Counted from the stretch's first letter, positions 1 through 6,373 are shown. The stretch is DNA of 7,935 bases from Xanthobacteraceae bacterium (GCA_030043175.1 JASHYD010000716.1:1-7935), one strand, 5' to 3'. A program made the numbers and translations. The notes: a model not told the origin generated them from the letters alone.

Positions 1-659
1 ACGAAATCGCGTGTCACGGTGAAGACGAAATCGGGGTTGGTGCGGTACATCCTGGTCAGGAATTTGTCGACCATCTCCATCGTGAGGTCGGGCCGGCGCT
101 TAACCAAATCCGGACCCCAGCCCTGCATATTGTTTTCGTAGAAAAGGTCGCGCATCTCCGGACGCGACCCGCTGGGCTGTGCCAGCACGGCCGCGACAAC
201 GCGATCGGGCGCCCGCTTCAAAAGATTCCAGACGAAGGGACCGCCGATGCAGAAGCCCATCACCATGAACTTGTCGATCCCTAAGTGATCGATCAAGCCG
301 ATGTGGTCATCGGTGTAGGCGTCCCACGGCCTGTCGATCTCGAGCGGGCCGGAGGACTGGCCGTCATTGGCGTTGCGCAGGTCTGATGCGATGCAGCGGT
401 ACTCTCCCTTGAACTCCTCGATCGGGTTGAAGGGCCCGCGAGCCAGGCCGGCCATCGTCGAATTCAATCCCCCGCCGGCAATGATCAACAGCGGGAAGCC
501 GGAACCGGCCTCTTCATAGCGAATGCGAACGGGGCCTCTTTCGTAGAACGACATGCTAGCTCCTCCTTGGCCGGCCTGCTGAGCAAATACCCCCGGTGCC
601 GCGGCCAGTGCCGTGGCCGCGGCGCCCGTCGCCAGTACATTGCGTCTGATCGGATCCAT
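1..659 (-). CDS. Tat-exported alpha/beta-fold hydrolase with Cys nucleophile (C-terminus outside window)
   Basis: This is the N-terminal 219 codons of an alpha/beta hydrolase; the gene runs off the left edge. Residues 1-27 look like a twin-arginine signal (IRRNVLATG, then an Ala-rich stretch ending in VFAQ), so export to the periplasm is likely. The hydrolase domain follows: an oxyanion-type loop (IAGGG, about residues 60-64), a strand/loop ASDLRN, and the nucleophile elbow GFCIGG with Cys137 where most relatives have Ser. Cys at this place is known from dienelactone hydrolases. The catalytic Asp/Glu and His would lie beyond the edge. The start at 659 is preceded by AAGGGAGGA (668-676) at 8 nt. 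A second in-frame ATG at 554 has its own perfect AAGGAGGA (561-568) at 6 nt and would give a form without the signal. The gene is last in the leftward tctC-dehydrogenase-hydrolase series. The fold is confident; the substrate is unknown, and an ester, lactone or thioester is possible. Confidence 0.85.
   Translation of the reverse strand, partial: MDPIRRNVLATGAAATALAAAPGVFAQQAGQGGASMSFYERGPVRIRYEEAGSGFPLLIIAGGGLNSTMAGLARGPFNPIEEFKGEYRCIASDLRNANDGQSSGPLEIDRPWDAYTDDHIGLIDHLGIDKFMVMGFCIGGPFVWNLLKRAPDRVVAAVLAQPSGSRPEMRDLFYENNMQGWGPDLVKRRPDLTMEMVDKFLTRMYRTNPDFVFTVTRDF
561..568 (-). promoter_or_regulatory. Internal ribosome binding site within the hydrolase gene
   Basis: AAGGAGGA sits 6 nt upstream of the in-frame ATG at 554-552, between the Tat signal and the start of the hydrolase domain (MSFYERG). 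It is at least as good as the site used by the long form. It may allow a cytosolic product 35 residues shorter, or it may only reflect the codons for the Q-G-G-A-S linker. Confidence 0.45.
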
Positions 660-1125
660 AATGGGCATCCTCCCTTGATCATTGTCTCGTCGGAGCGCAC
701 GGCTCGAAGCTGGTGGACCGAGGCCCGCTGGTTCGCAGATGCGTACGCTATTCGTAGCACAGGTTCACTTCGCGCTGAAGGGTCGGGTGCTGGCTCGCGG
801 CCGGTCAAGAATTAGCGCATGCCATACTGGACGGAACGACCAGAAAAAGCCCGCGTCTCAGGTTGAGGCGTCAGTCTTAAAACTGTTCCGACTTTCTAGA
901 TGAGTCCCTGACGAGCAAATCGAGTGCCTGGCGGCCGTTGCGGCCAGTCCCTGGGGCCGCGAACTCTAAAGCCGCTCGAAACCGATCGCCACGTGTAGCC
1001 TTTGGGGCGATTTTTTCGCGTAGCGCGTCCGCTCGCCGACTCACCGCAGTCGTCGCGAAGCTGTTGTGTGCGGGGTTCTCCCAACCCTCAAACAGGAGAC
1101 TTGTTCGCAGACTCAGGTGCCAATC
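660..1125. other. 466-nt non-coding gap between hydrolase and dehydrogenase genes
   Basis: I see no convincing gene on either strand; the open frames here lack domain-like sequence and ribosome sites. It presumably holds the hydrolase leader, but I found no clean sigma-70 promoter facing left. Small structures are present. One is a hairpin at 853-871 (7 paired bases including one G-U, loop GGT) with a run of five T about 5 nt beyond it on the minus strand, which could weakly terminate the dehydrogenase transcript. Others are an adjacent small inverted repeat at 872-885, and a 6-bp stem (985-990 with 1006-1011) running directly into six T on the plus strand, although no plus-strand gene precedes it. 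The length is unusual for neighbours in one operon and could mark a lost gene. Confidence 0.5.
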
Positions 1126-2187
1126 TCACTCGCGCATCGCCCGGATCACCGCCTGCGTGAAGGCGTGGGTCTTGGCACTGCCGCCGAGGTCGGCGGTGCG
1201 GCTCCCCGGATCCAGCATGGCGGCATCGGTGGCTGCCTCGACGCTTGCGGCGGCGTGGACGAACTCGCGAAGCTGATGCCGTTCGCCGAGCCAGCGCAGC
1301 AGCATTGCGGCCGAAAGCATGAGCCCGGTGGGGTTTGCGGTGCCGCGGCCGGCGATATCGGGTGCCGACCCATGGCCGGCATTCGCTGCGGCATGGCATT
1401 CGCCCATGTTCAAGGACTGGGCAAGGCCGAGGCTGCCCGACAAGGCCAGCGCCTCGTTGGAGAGCATGTCGCCGAACATGTTGGTCGTAAGGACCACGTC
1501 ATGATCGCGCGGCCGTGTGTAGAGATCGGCCGCAATCGCATCGATGTCCATCTCGCGCCATGTCACGTTGGGATGCAGCAGGGCTTCGTTCTTGACCTCG
1601 TTGAAGAAGAGACCGTCGGTGAGCGGCAGAATGTGGCGTTTGCCGACCACGGTGATCCGCCCCCGCCGGTGCCGGGCGGCTTCAAACGCCACCCTGGCGA
1701 TGCGGCGGGAACCCTGGACGGTGATCTTGCGAAACGATAGTGCGCAGTCGGGGGTCGGCATGAACTCGCCCGGCCCCTCGAACAGCGAGCGATCGGCATA
1801 AAAGCCCTCCGTGTTTTCGCGCACGATCAGGCAGTCGAGGCCCGGAACTGCGCGCGGCAGCGGCGGCCGCGACCGCGCCGGTCGGATGTTTGCGTAGAGA
1901 TCAAACGCTTTGCGGATGGTGCGCGGTACATTGACGCCGCCGTCGCTTTCCGGCGGATAAGCCGAGACGCCGCAAGGGCCGAGGATGATGCCGTCGGCCT
2001 CGCGCGCCGCTTCCATTGCAGGCGTCGGCAGGGTCGTGCCGGTGTGGCGGTGCGCCACCATGCCGACCTCGACCACGTCGAAGGCTAGATCGAGATCAAA
2101 ACGCCGGTCGGCAGCTTCCAGCACCGCCAAGGTCGCATGTGTAATCTCAGGGCCGATATCGTCTCCGGGGAGCACCGCGATCTTCAT
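1126..2187 (-). CDS. Beta-decarboxylating dehydrogenase, isocitrate/3-isopropylmalate/tartrate dehydrogenase family
   Basis: The 353-residue protein has the usual length and motifs of the NAD(P)-dependent, divalent-metal 2-hydroxyacid oxidative decarboxylases. In order: nucleotide loop PGDDIGPE (7-14, usually GDGIGPE), substrate loop RTIRKAFDLYANIRP (89-103), RENTEGFY (123-130, Tyr130 probably catalytic), GKRHILPLTDG with Lys183, metal region with Asp216 and NMFGDMLSN (236-244), and HGSAPDIAGRGTANPTG (272-288) for cofactor binding. Asp240 is present, but Asn244 stands where the family normally has a second metal-binding Asp. RENTEG is seen in isocitrate, homoisocitrate and tartrate enzymes, so the substrate is open. 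Being next to a tricarboxylate importer points to a dedicated hydroxy-acid substrate rather than the central TCA or leucine enzyme. Its ATG overlaps the TGA of a short upstream ORF and has no good ribosome site of its own. The family is sure; the specificity is not. Confidence 0.92.
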   Translation of the reverse strand: MKIAVLPGDDIGPEITHATLAVLEAADRRFDLDLAFDVVEVGMVAHRHTGTTLPTPAMEAAREADGIILGPCGVSAYPPESDGGVNVPRTIRKAFDLYANIRPARSRPPLPRAVPGLDCLIVRENTEGFYADRSLFEGPGEFMPTPDCALSFRKITVQGSRRIARVAFEAARHRRGRITVVGKRHILPLTDGLFFNEVKNEALLHPNVTWREMDIDAIAADLYTRPRDHDVVLTTNMFGDMLSNEALALSGSLGLAQSLNMGECHAAANAGHGSAPDIAGRGTANPTGLMLSAAMLLRWLGERHQLREFVHAAASVEAATDAAMLDPGSRTADLGGSAKTHAFTQAVIRAMRE

Positions 2188-2210
2188 TTTTCAAAACATT
2201 CCAAAGCCAT
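2184..2210 (-). CDS. Short upstream ORF (8 aa, MALECFEK) coupled to the dehydrogenase gene
   Basis: A strong ribosome site, GAGGAGG (complement of 2216-2222), lies 5 nt before an ATG at 2210-2208. This opens an 8-codon frame whose TGA overlaps the dehydrogenase ATG as ATGA. The dehydrogenase start has only an A/T-rich stretch directly before it. The arrangement suggests that ribosomes load here and re-initiate on the dehydrogenase. The same frame is open upstream for 65 codons in total (from 2381), but that longer version resembles nothing I know and lacks a better start. The peptide contains one Cys. Whether it is regulatory or only a loading site is inference. Confidence 0.4.
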   Translation of the reverse strand: MALECFEK

Positions 2211-2422
2211 CCGAGCCTCCTCGACGCAAACAAACGCCCGGCCACGGATGGAGTCAATTGCGCCGTAACCTTGGAGCGCGGGCGTCTCGCCGCAATTAAA
2301 GCCGCGTAGCCGTCGGCTCGAGCGTGAGCGAAAACCCGGGCGGTTCGCCGGATTTTCGATCGACGGTACGATTGCGAACACTCACACTCAAATGCGGGCT
2401 GCCGGCCAAGCGAGCGCGAAGC

Positions 2423-2450
2423 GGCGGCGCGATAAACTCATTTCGCCGCC
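2423..2450. repeat. Inverted repeat spanning the stop codon of the binding-protein gene
   Basis: GGCGGCG (2423-2429) and CGCCGCC (2444-2450) form a perfect 7-bp GC-only stem around a 14-nt loop that contains the tctC stop codon (2438-2440). On the minus strand it is not followed by a T run, so it is not a classic intrinsic terminator. It could protect the 3' end or slow transcription between tctC and the dehydrogenase. The rest of the 2211-2437 gap shows no gene. Confidence 0.4.
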
Positions 2451-3469
2451 AAAAGCTGCGCCGCCTTCTTGGCTACCTCCGGCGGGGTCCGGTAGATCTC
2501 CGCCACCAGTTTCTGCAAATCCTCCCCGGTCACCGGGTTGACCTCCAGCTGCGATTTTTCTGCGTCCGCCATGAAGGCCGGGTCCGCTATCGTGGCCATG
2601 AAGGCCTTGCGCAGCGCATCGACGCGTTCTGCCGGGATGCCGGGCGGAGCCAGGAACGGGCGACCCATGACCTGACGGGCGAAAATCAGCTGCAGGATCT
2701 GGCGATCCTCGTCGGTCTTGGCGAGATCGACGATGAGCGGAATATCGGGCAGGTCGGGATGCTTGTGCAACGAGAGTTGCACCAAAACGTTGAGCTTCTT
2801 TTCGGCAATCCAGGACCCGTGCGTCGCCTTCACGCTCGACCATGACCAGCCGCAGCGGCCTTGCAACTCGCCTCGCTCCATGGCGAGCACAACATCGTTG
2901 CCGCCGGGGTAGCCGCTCACGATTTTCATCTTGGTGCCGAGCACGCCGTTGACCACTTTGGGAAACTGGTCGGTGTCGGCGCTGGCGCCGGTGCCACCCA
3001 CCGTCATCTCCTTGGTGCGCAGATCATCGAAAGTGGTGATGCCGCGCCCTGCGAACGCGACACACACGCTCACTTCGTGATTAGCGCTTCCGATCCAGGT
3101 GAACTTGTTGCCGTCGAATTGGGCTGCCTGCTGGCCGAGCAGAGGATCGAAGCCGGTGCCGCGCCCGATGATGCCGAACACCGAGCCGTCCTTGGGGGCG
3201 ACGCGATAAAGCCAGTTGGCAAGCCGCAGGCTGCCGGCGCCCTCCATGTTCTTGACCAGGACGGTGGGGTTACCGGGGATGTGGCTGCCGAGATGCCGGG
3301 CGAGCACGCGGGCATAGAGGTCGTAGGCACCACCGACGCTGTAACCGACATAAAGCTCGACGTTCTTGCCTTTATAGAAGTCGGCGGCGTTCTGCGCCTG
3401 CGCCGCCACCGCTGCGGTGAACGAAACGATTGCGGCTGCCGTGGCACGCGCCCATATCGCAAACGTCAT
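2438..3469 (-). CDS. tctC: TctC/Bug-family periplasmic substrate-binding protein of a tripartite tricarboxylate transporter
   Basis: This 343-residue protein captures a carboxylate in the periplasm and delivers it to the TctA/TctB membrane unit. Residues 1-26 form a Sec signal (short N-region, Ala/Val-rich core, likely cut after AQA). The mature part starts ADFYKGK and VELYVGYSVGGAYDLYAR (38-54), the Bug-family ligand loop in which VGYSVGG replaces the commoner VPYAPGG. Further family signs are PGNPTVLVKNMEGAGS (65-80), WLYRVAPKDGSVFGI (86-100), the GGTGASADTDQFP region (158-170) and the C-terminal PPGIPAERVDALRKAF helix. Start 3469 is chosen because GGGGAGG (complement of 3478-3484) lies 8 nt upstream and the signal peptide begins here; the longer frame from 3547 adds a non-signal-like tail. 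It is divergent from the fused permease, whereas tctC usually lies with tctBA in one operon. The ligand cannot be inferred; Bug proteins bind many acids. Confidence 0.93.
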   Translation of the reverse strand: MTFAIWARATAAAIVSFTAAVAAQAQNAADFYKGKNVELYVGYSVGGAYDLYARVLARHLGSHIPGNPTVLVKNMEGAGSLRLANWLYRVAPKDGSVFGIIGRGTGFDPLLGQQAAQFDGNKFTWIGSANHEVSVCVAFAGRGITTFDDLRTKEMTVGGTGASADTDQFPKVVNGVLGTKMKIVSGYPGGNDVVLAMERGELQGRCGWSWSSVKATHGSWIAEKKLNVLVQLSLHKHPDLPDIPLIVDLAKTDEDRQILQLIFARQVMGRPFLAPPGIPAERVDALRKAFMATIADPAFMADAEKSQLEVNPVTGEDLQKLVAEIYRTPPEVAKKAAQLLAAK

Positions 3470-3598
3470 CTGATCTTCCTCCCCGGGACGGGTATGGATT
3501 CCGAGCTCGCTGCGGAGCTTGTCATTGGGGCCGGCCGGAAGCCGCACCCGTTACGTGCGCACCGCGATGGCGCCAAAGGTATGAAACGTCACGATTGA

Positions 3599-3627
3599 AC
3601 TCTACCAGCTTTGCGCCTGCTTGTCAG
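3599..3627 (-). promoter_or_regulatory. Candidate sigma-70 promoter for tctC
   Basis: On the minus strand CTGACA (complement of 3622-3627, 5 of 6 to consensus) is followed after 17 nt by TAGAGT (complement of 3599-3604, 4 of 6). Transcription would start near 3592, giving a leader of about 120 nt before tctC. Alphaproteobacterial promoters are often poor matches, so this is only a plausible candidate. Confidence 0.35.
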
Positions 3628-3653
3628 GAAAGCTCGGTGCAAACAGCGACGAC

Positions 3654-3682
3654 TTGACGCTGCGTGAGCTTTCCGATGTAAA
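3654..3682 (+). promoter_or_regulatory. Candidate sigma-70 promoter P1 for the tctA-tctB fusion
   Basis: TTGACG (3654-3659, 5 of 6) and TGTAAA (3677-3682, 4 of 6) are separated by 17 nt. Transcription would begin near 3689, just before the GC-rich palindrome, about 110 nt ahead of the start codon. The palindrome would then lie at the very start of the transcript. Confidence 0.35.
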
Positions 3683-3683
3683 C

Positions 3684-3714
3684 TTGCAAGCGGCGGCGAG
3701 CGCCGCCGTATGAT
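3684..3714 (+). promoter_or_regulatory. Palindromic candidate operator inside a 19-bp promoter spacer (P2)
   Basis: CGGCGGCG-AG-CGCCGCCG (3691-3708) is a perfect 8-bp inverted repeat. It fills the gap between TTGCAA (3684-3689) and TATGAT (3709-3714), a spacer of exactly 19 nt. TTGCAA itself lies inside the palindrome CTTGCAAG (3683-3690). A palindrome within a stretched 19-bp spacer is the layout used by MerR-family activators; a simple repressor site or a 5' transcript hairpin are alternatives. No regulator gene is in the window. Confidence 0.35.
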
Positions 3715-3799
3715 ATAAAAAGACAGAAAATTCGGGCCTCTGGCGGTCGCCATCGCTGATGGGCAGTGCCCCTGAGCCACACGGGCGAGGAACGCTTGT

Positions 3800-5848
3800 A
3801 TGCCGGTTGATATGGCATCGATGGCTTGGCATGCCTTGACCTTGCTTTTGGAACCGGCGCGTCTCGCTATTCTGCTGATCGGGGTTCTCATCGGCCTTGC
3901 GATCGGCGTTCTTCCCGGCCTCAACGGGATCGTCGGCATGGCGATGCTGATCCCGTTCACCTACAACATGGACCAGCACACGGCGATGGCGTTGCTGCTC
4001 GGCATGGCGGCCGTGATTACGTCATCGGATTTCATTAGCGCGGTGCTGTTCGGAGTTCCGGGCCACGTGGGCGCAGCCGCTACCGTGATCGACGGCCACG
4101 CGATGGCCCGCAACGGCGAGGCGGGGCGCGCCTTCGGGGCGGGATTTGCGGCTTCGCTCGCGGGCGGCCTGATCGGCGCCGTCGTGCTCGCGCTAAGCAT
4201 TCCGGTGTTGCGCCCGCTCCTGCTTGCAATCGGCTCCCCGGAACTGCTCGCCTTCTCGCTGTTTGGATTGTCGATGGTGGCGACGCTGTCGGGCCGTGCG
4301 CCGCTAAAGGGGCTCACGGTTGCGGGCCTCGGTCTGATGATTTCCATGATCGGCTCGCGCTCGGAAAGCGGCACGCTGCGCTGGACGTTCGACACGCTCT
4401 ACCTTTACGACGGCGTGCCTCTGGTGCCGGCGATGCTCGGGCTGTTTGCCATTCCGGAACTGTGCGAGCTCGCCGTCGCCCGCAAAAAGATCGCCGGCGA
4501 TCAGGCCTCCAACATCAATCTCTCCAATCAGTGGCAAGGGGTGCGGGATGTCGTCCGGCACTGGTGGCTGGTGGTGCGATGCGGCGTCCTGGGCACCGGG
4601 CTCGGCGCTATTCCGGGCATCGGCTCTGCGGTGATCGATTGGATCGCCTATGGGTATGCCCAGCGCACCGAAAAAAATCCTGAGACCTTCGGCAGCGGCG
4701 ATGTGCGTGGCGTCATCGCCCCGGAAAGCTCCAACAATGCCAAGGAGGGTGGCCATCTGGTGCCGACCATCGCATTCGGGGTACCGGCCGGCGCTTCGAT
4801 GGCGATTTTGTTGGGCGCGTTTCTGATGCACGGATTAACACCCGGCCCGGAGATGCTGACCAAGCAGCTCGATGTAACCTATACGATCGTATGGAGCCTC
4901 ACGCTTGCCCATATCATCGGTGCGGTGATCTGCCTGTTCGCCTGTCCGTGGCTTGCCCGCATCTCGACGGTGCGCCCGGAAATCCTGTTGCCGATCGTGC
5001 TGTCGCTCGTGTTCGTCGCCGCCTATGAGGGGTCGCATGACTGGGGCGACCTCTATTCGCTGATGATCTTCGGGGTGGTTGGCTGGATTATGAAACGGCT
5101 CGCCTGGCCGCGTCCGCCGCTGGTCGTGGGCCTGGTGGTCGGCGCCATTTTCGAGCGGTATCTCTATATCTCGACCTCCCTTTACGGTCTCGGCTGGCTA
5201 ACCCGGCCAGTCGTGTTGGTGATCCTCGCCCTGGTTGCCTGGGCGTTGTACCGACCGCTCTCCGAGATCGTCAGGAGCGTCATTGCGGAGCTGCGCCAGA
5301 TCGGCTCGCATCCGTTCCGGATTTCGGCATCGGCGGCCTTCACGATGGCAATCATCCTCTTCATTATCGTGGCGATTGCACTCTCGACCGACTGGCCGGC
5401 TGCCGCCAAGCCGGTGCCGCTCACCGCATGCGGCATGGCGCTGACTGCTGCGGCCCTCAACCTCATCAATGAGTTGTTCGGAAAGGAGCTGGCCGCACGC
5501 GGCAATGTCGATGGCGGTGTTGCGTCTGGCAGCCACGGCCCGATCGCGGATAAGAACTTCGGCATGTCGGGAACGAGGGTGCGCGCTCAGGCCACGATCT
5601 ATTTCGGCTGGCTGGCCGGCCTGCTCGCGCTTGTCGCGGTCGTCGGTTTCATTCCGGCGATTGCGATTTTCATCGTCGCATACATGCATCTGGGCTTCAA
5701 GGAATCGCTCGTAAGCGCGGTCGCCTATGCGGCAATCACCGCGTTGCTGTGCTGGGGCCTGTTCCACAAGCTGCTGGCCGTTGCATGGCCGCAATCGCTG
5801 CTTGGCGACATCTTCCCCACGTTGCGGTCAACGCTGGGTTTCATCTGA
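3800..5848 (+). CDS. TctA-TctB fusion, membrane permease of a tripartite tricarboxylate transporter
   Basis: The 682-residue integral membrane protein combines both membrane subunits of a TTT carboxylate importer. Residues 1 to about 495 are TctA: the N-terminal GLAIGVLPGLNGIVG (32-46), FGVPGHVGAAATVIDGHAMA region (84-103), APESSNNAKEGGHLVP (307-322), FGVPAGASMAILLGAF (326-341), GLTPGPEML (345-353) and PPLVVGLVVGAIFE (439-452). Usual TctA proteins have about 500 residues. From about 505 to 682 the sequence is TctB-like: two hydrophobic segments (about 508-530 and 540-558), a polar loop (560-598), and two or three more segments (600-665) including FIPAIAIFIVAYMHLGF. No separate tctB is present, supporting a functional fusion. 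Start 3800 has GAGG 9 nt upstream and precedes the first membrane segment; Met5 and Met8 are possible alternatives. It is divergent from tctC with a 330-nt control region between them, and is followed by a purine-rich tract and a dead insertion element. Confidence 0.92.
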   Translation: MPVDMASMAWHALTLLLEPARLAILLIGVLIGLAIGVLPGLNGIVGMAMLIPFTYNMDQHTAMALLLGMAAVITSSDFISAVLFGVPGHVGAAATVIDGHAMARNGEAGRAFGAGFAASLAGGLIGAVVLALSIPVLRPLLLAIGSPELLAFSLFGLSMVATLSGRAPLKGLTVAGLGLMISMIGSRSESGTLRWTFDTLYLYDGVPLVPAMLGLFAIPELCELAVARKKIAGDQASNINLSNQWQGVRDVVRHWWLVVRCGVLGTGLGAIPGIGSAVIDWIAYGYAQRTEKNPETFGSGDVRGVIAPESSNNAKEGGHLVPTIAFGVPAGASMAILLGAFLMHGLTPGPEMLTKQLDVTYTIVWSLTLAHIIGAVICLFACPWLARISTVRPEILLPIVLSLVFVAAYEGSHDWGDLYSLMIFGVVGWIMKRLAWPRPPLVVGLVVGAIFERYLYISTSLYGLGWLTRPVVLVILALVAWALYRPLSEIVRSVIAELRQIGSHPFRISASAAFTMAIILFIIVAIALSTDWPAAAKPVPLTACGMALTAAALNLINELFGKELAARGNVDGGVASGSHGPIADKNFGMSGTRVRAQATIYFGWLAGLLALVAVVGFIPAIAIFIVAYMHLGFKESLVSAVAYAAITALLCWGLFHKLLAVAWPQSLLGDIFPTLRSTLGFI

Positions 5849-5857
5849 TCGACGCGT

Positions 5858-5878
5858 GAAGGAGAGAAGGAGAGAGAG
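5858..5878 (+). other. Purine-only tract with repeated Shine-Dalgarno-like AAGGAGAG
   Basis: Ten bases after the permease stop codon is a 21-nt run of only A and G with AAGGAGAG twice. No start codon follows at ribosome-site distance. It borders the IS remnant and could be the former ribosome site of a downstream gene displaced by the insertion, or chance. Confidence 0.3.
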
Positions 5879-5885
5879 TCAACAA

Positions 5886-5914
5886 CTCCAACCTAGCTGA
5901 CGCTGATGTTGGAG
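5886..5914. repeat. Right-end subterminal hairpin of the IS remnant
   Basis: CTCCAAC (5886-5892) pairs with GTTGGAG (5908-5914), with a small inner AGC/GCT stem. It matches the other end hairpin at 22 of 29 positions with no gap. Relative to tnpB it lies at the 3' end, inside the last readable codons, where the guide-RNA scaffold of active relatives ends. Confidence 0.7.
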
Positions 5915-6319
5915 CTTGCGAGTGAAAGATGCAAAGCACCTTCCCCGCGATAGGCAGGTTGACAGACTGCCCACTCACTTCGGACTTGCCGAGGCCAGCA
6001 TGGTATTTCCAGGCGATATTCCGGGCACCGTTAAGGTCGGCGTTGACCTCGTATCCGCACGCTTGGCAACGAAAGAGGGACTGCGTCGGGCGGTTGCGCC
6101 GATGCACATGTCCACACTTGCTGCAACGCTGGCTGGTGTGCCAGGGGTCGATGGCCTCCACGATAGAGGTCGCCTGATGGAGCGCAATACCGTTCTTCTC
6201 GCGCCGTTCCAGCCCAGCGCGGCGACAGCGTTAAAGCAAGCACACGACGCCGACAAGATCGCGTCTTGGTCGGGCGTCAATCGAAGTCGAATGCACACTG
6301 TGCGCTTCACACTTCATGC

Positions 6320-6355
6320 ATGGAGGAGATATCTGATGTATGGAGGAGATATCTG
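6320..6355. repeat. Two tandem copies of a 16-nt sequence (20-nt period) in the element's left end
   Basis: ATGGAGGAGATATCTG occurs at 6320-6335 and 6340-6355. Each copy contains the palindrome AGATATCT and, on the plus strand, a strong GGAGGA ribosome-site match; ATG codons follow at 6336 and 6358. It lies between the end hairpins and the tnpB start, where transposase-binding or promoter repeats could sit. Confidence 0.7.
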
Positions 6356-6373
6356 CAATGTACAAGGGTTTAG

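Larger units (their letters stand above)
5841..6310 (-). pseudogene. tnpB: tnpB remnant (RNA-guided nuclease), frameshifted and lacking its centre
   Basis: The N-terminal part starts at GTG 6310 and reads VKRTVCIRLRLTPDQDAIL, typical of TnpB, up to about Trp34 (6209). The match then moves to another frame (ERREKNGIALHQAT, about 6209-6168) and jumps directly to the C-terminal part, DPWHTSQRCSKCGH with the zinc ribbon CxxC-x15-CxxC and NADLNGARNI, which carries the third RuvC Asp. It continues through GQSVNLPIAGK and across the end hairpin to a stop at 5841, overlapping the permease gene's 3' end by 8 nt. Complete TnpB proteins have roughly 370-450 residues; here about 125 are recognisable. The first two RuvC acidic residues and most of the RNA-binding region are gone, so no active nuclease can be made. 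The family call rests on the zinc ribbon and both termini. Confidence 0.85.

Noticed and set aside
985..1016. Stem followed by six T on the plus strand, resembling an intrinsic terminator
   Set aside because: The stem is only 6 bp with a 15-nt loop, and no plus-strand gene precedes it; kept only as a note in the gap description.
1066..1740. 224-codon open frame on the plus strand
   Set aside because: It lies entirely antisense to the dehydrogenase, whose motifs are all intact; the plus-strand product shows only GC-rich shadow composition and no domain.
2184..2381. 65-codon minus-strand frame ending at the dehydrogenase start
   Set aside because: Only the last 8 codons have a good ribosome site; the rest resembles no protein and lacks a start signal.
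2861..3598. 245-codon plus-strand frame
   Set aside because: It is the antisense shadow of tctC, rich in His/Ala/Gly/Val, with no signal, domain or ribosome site.
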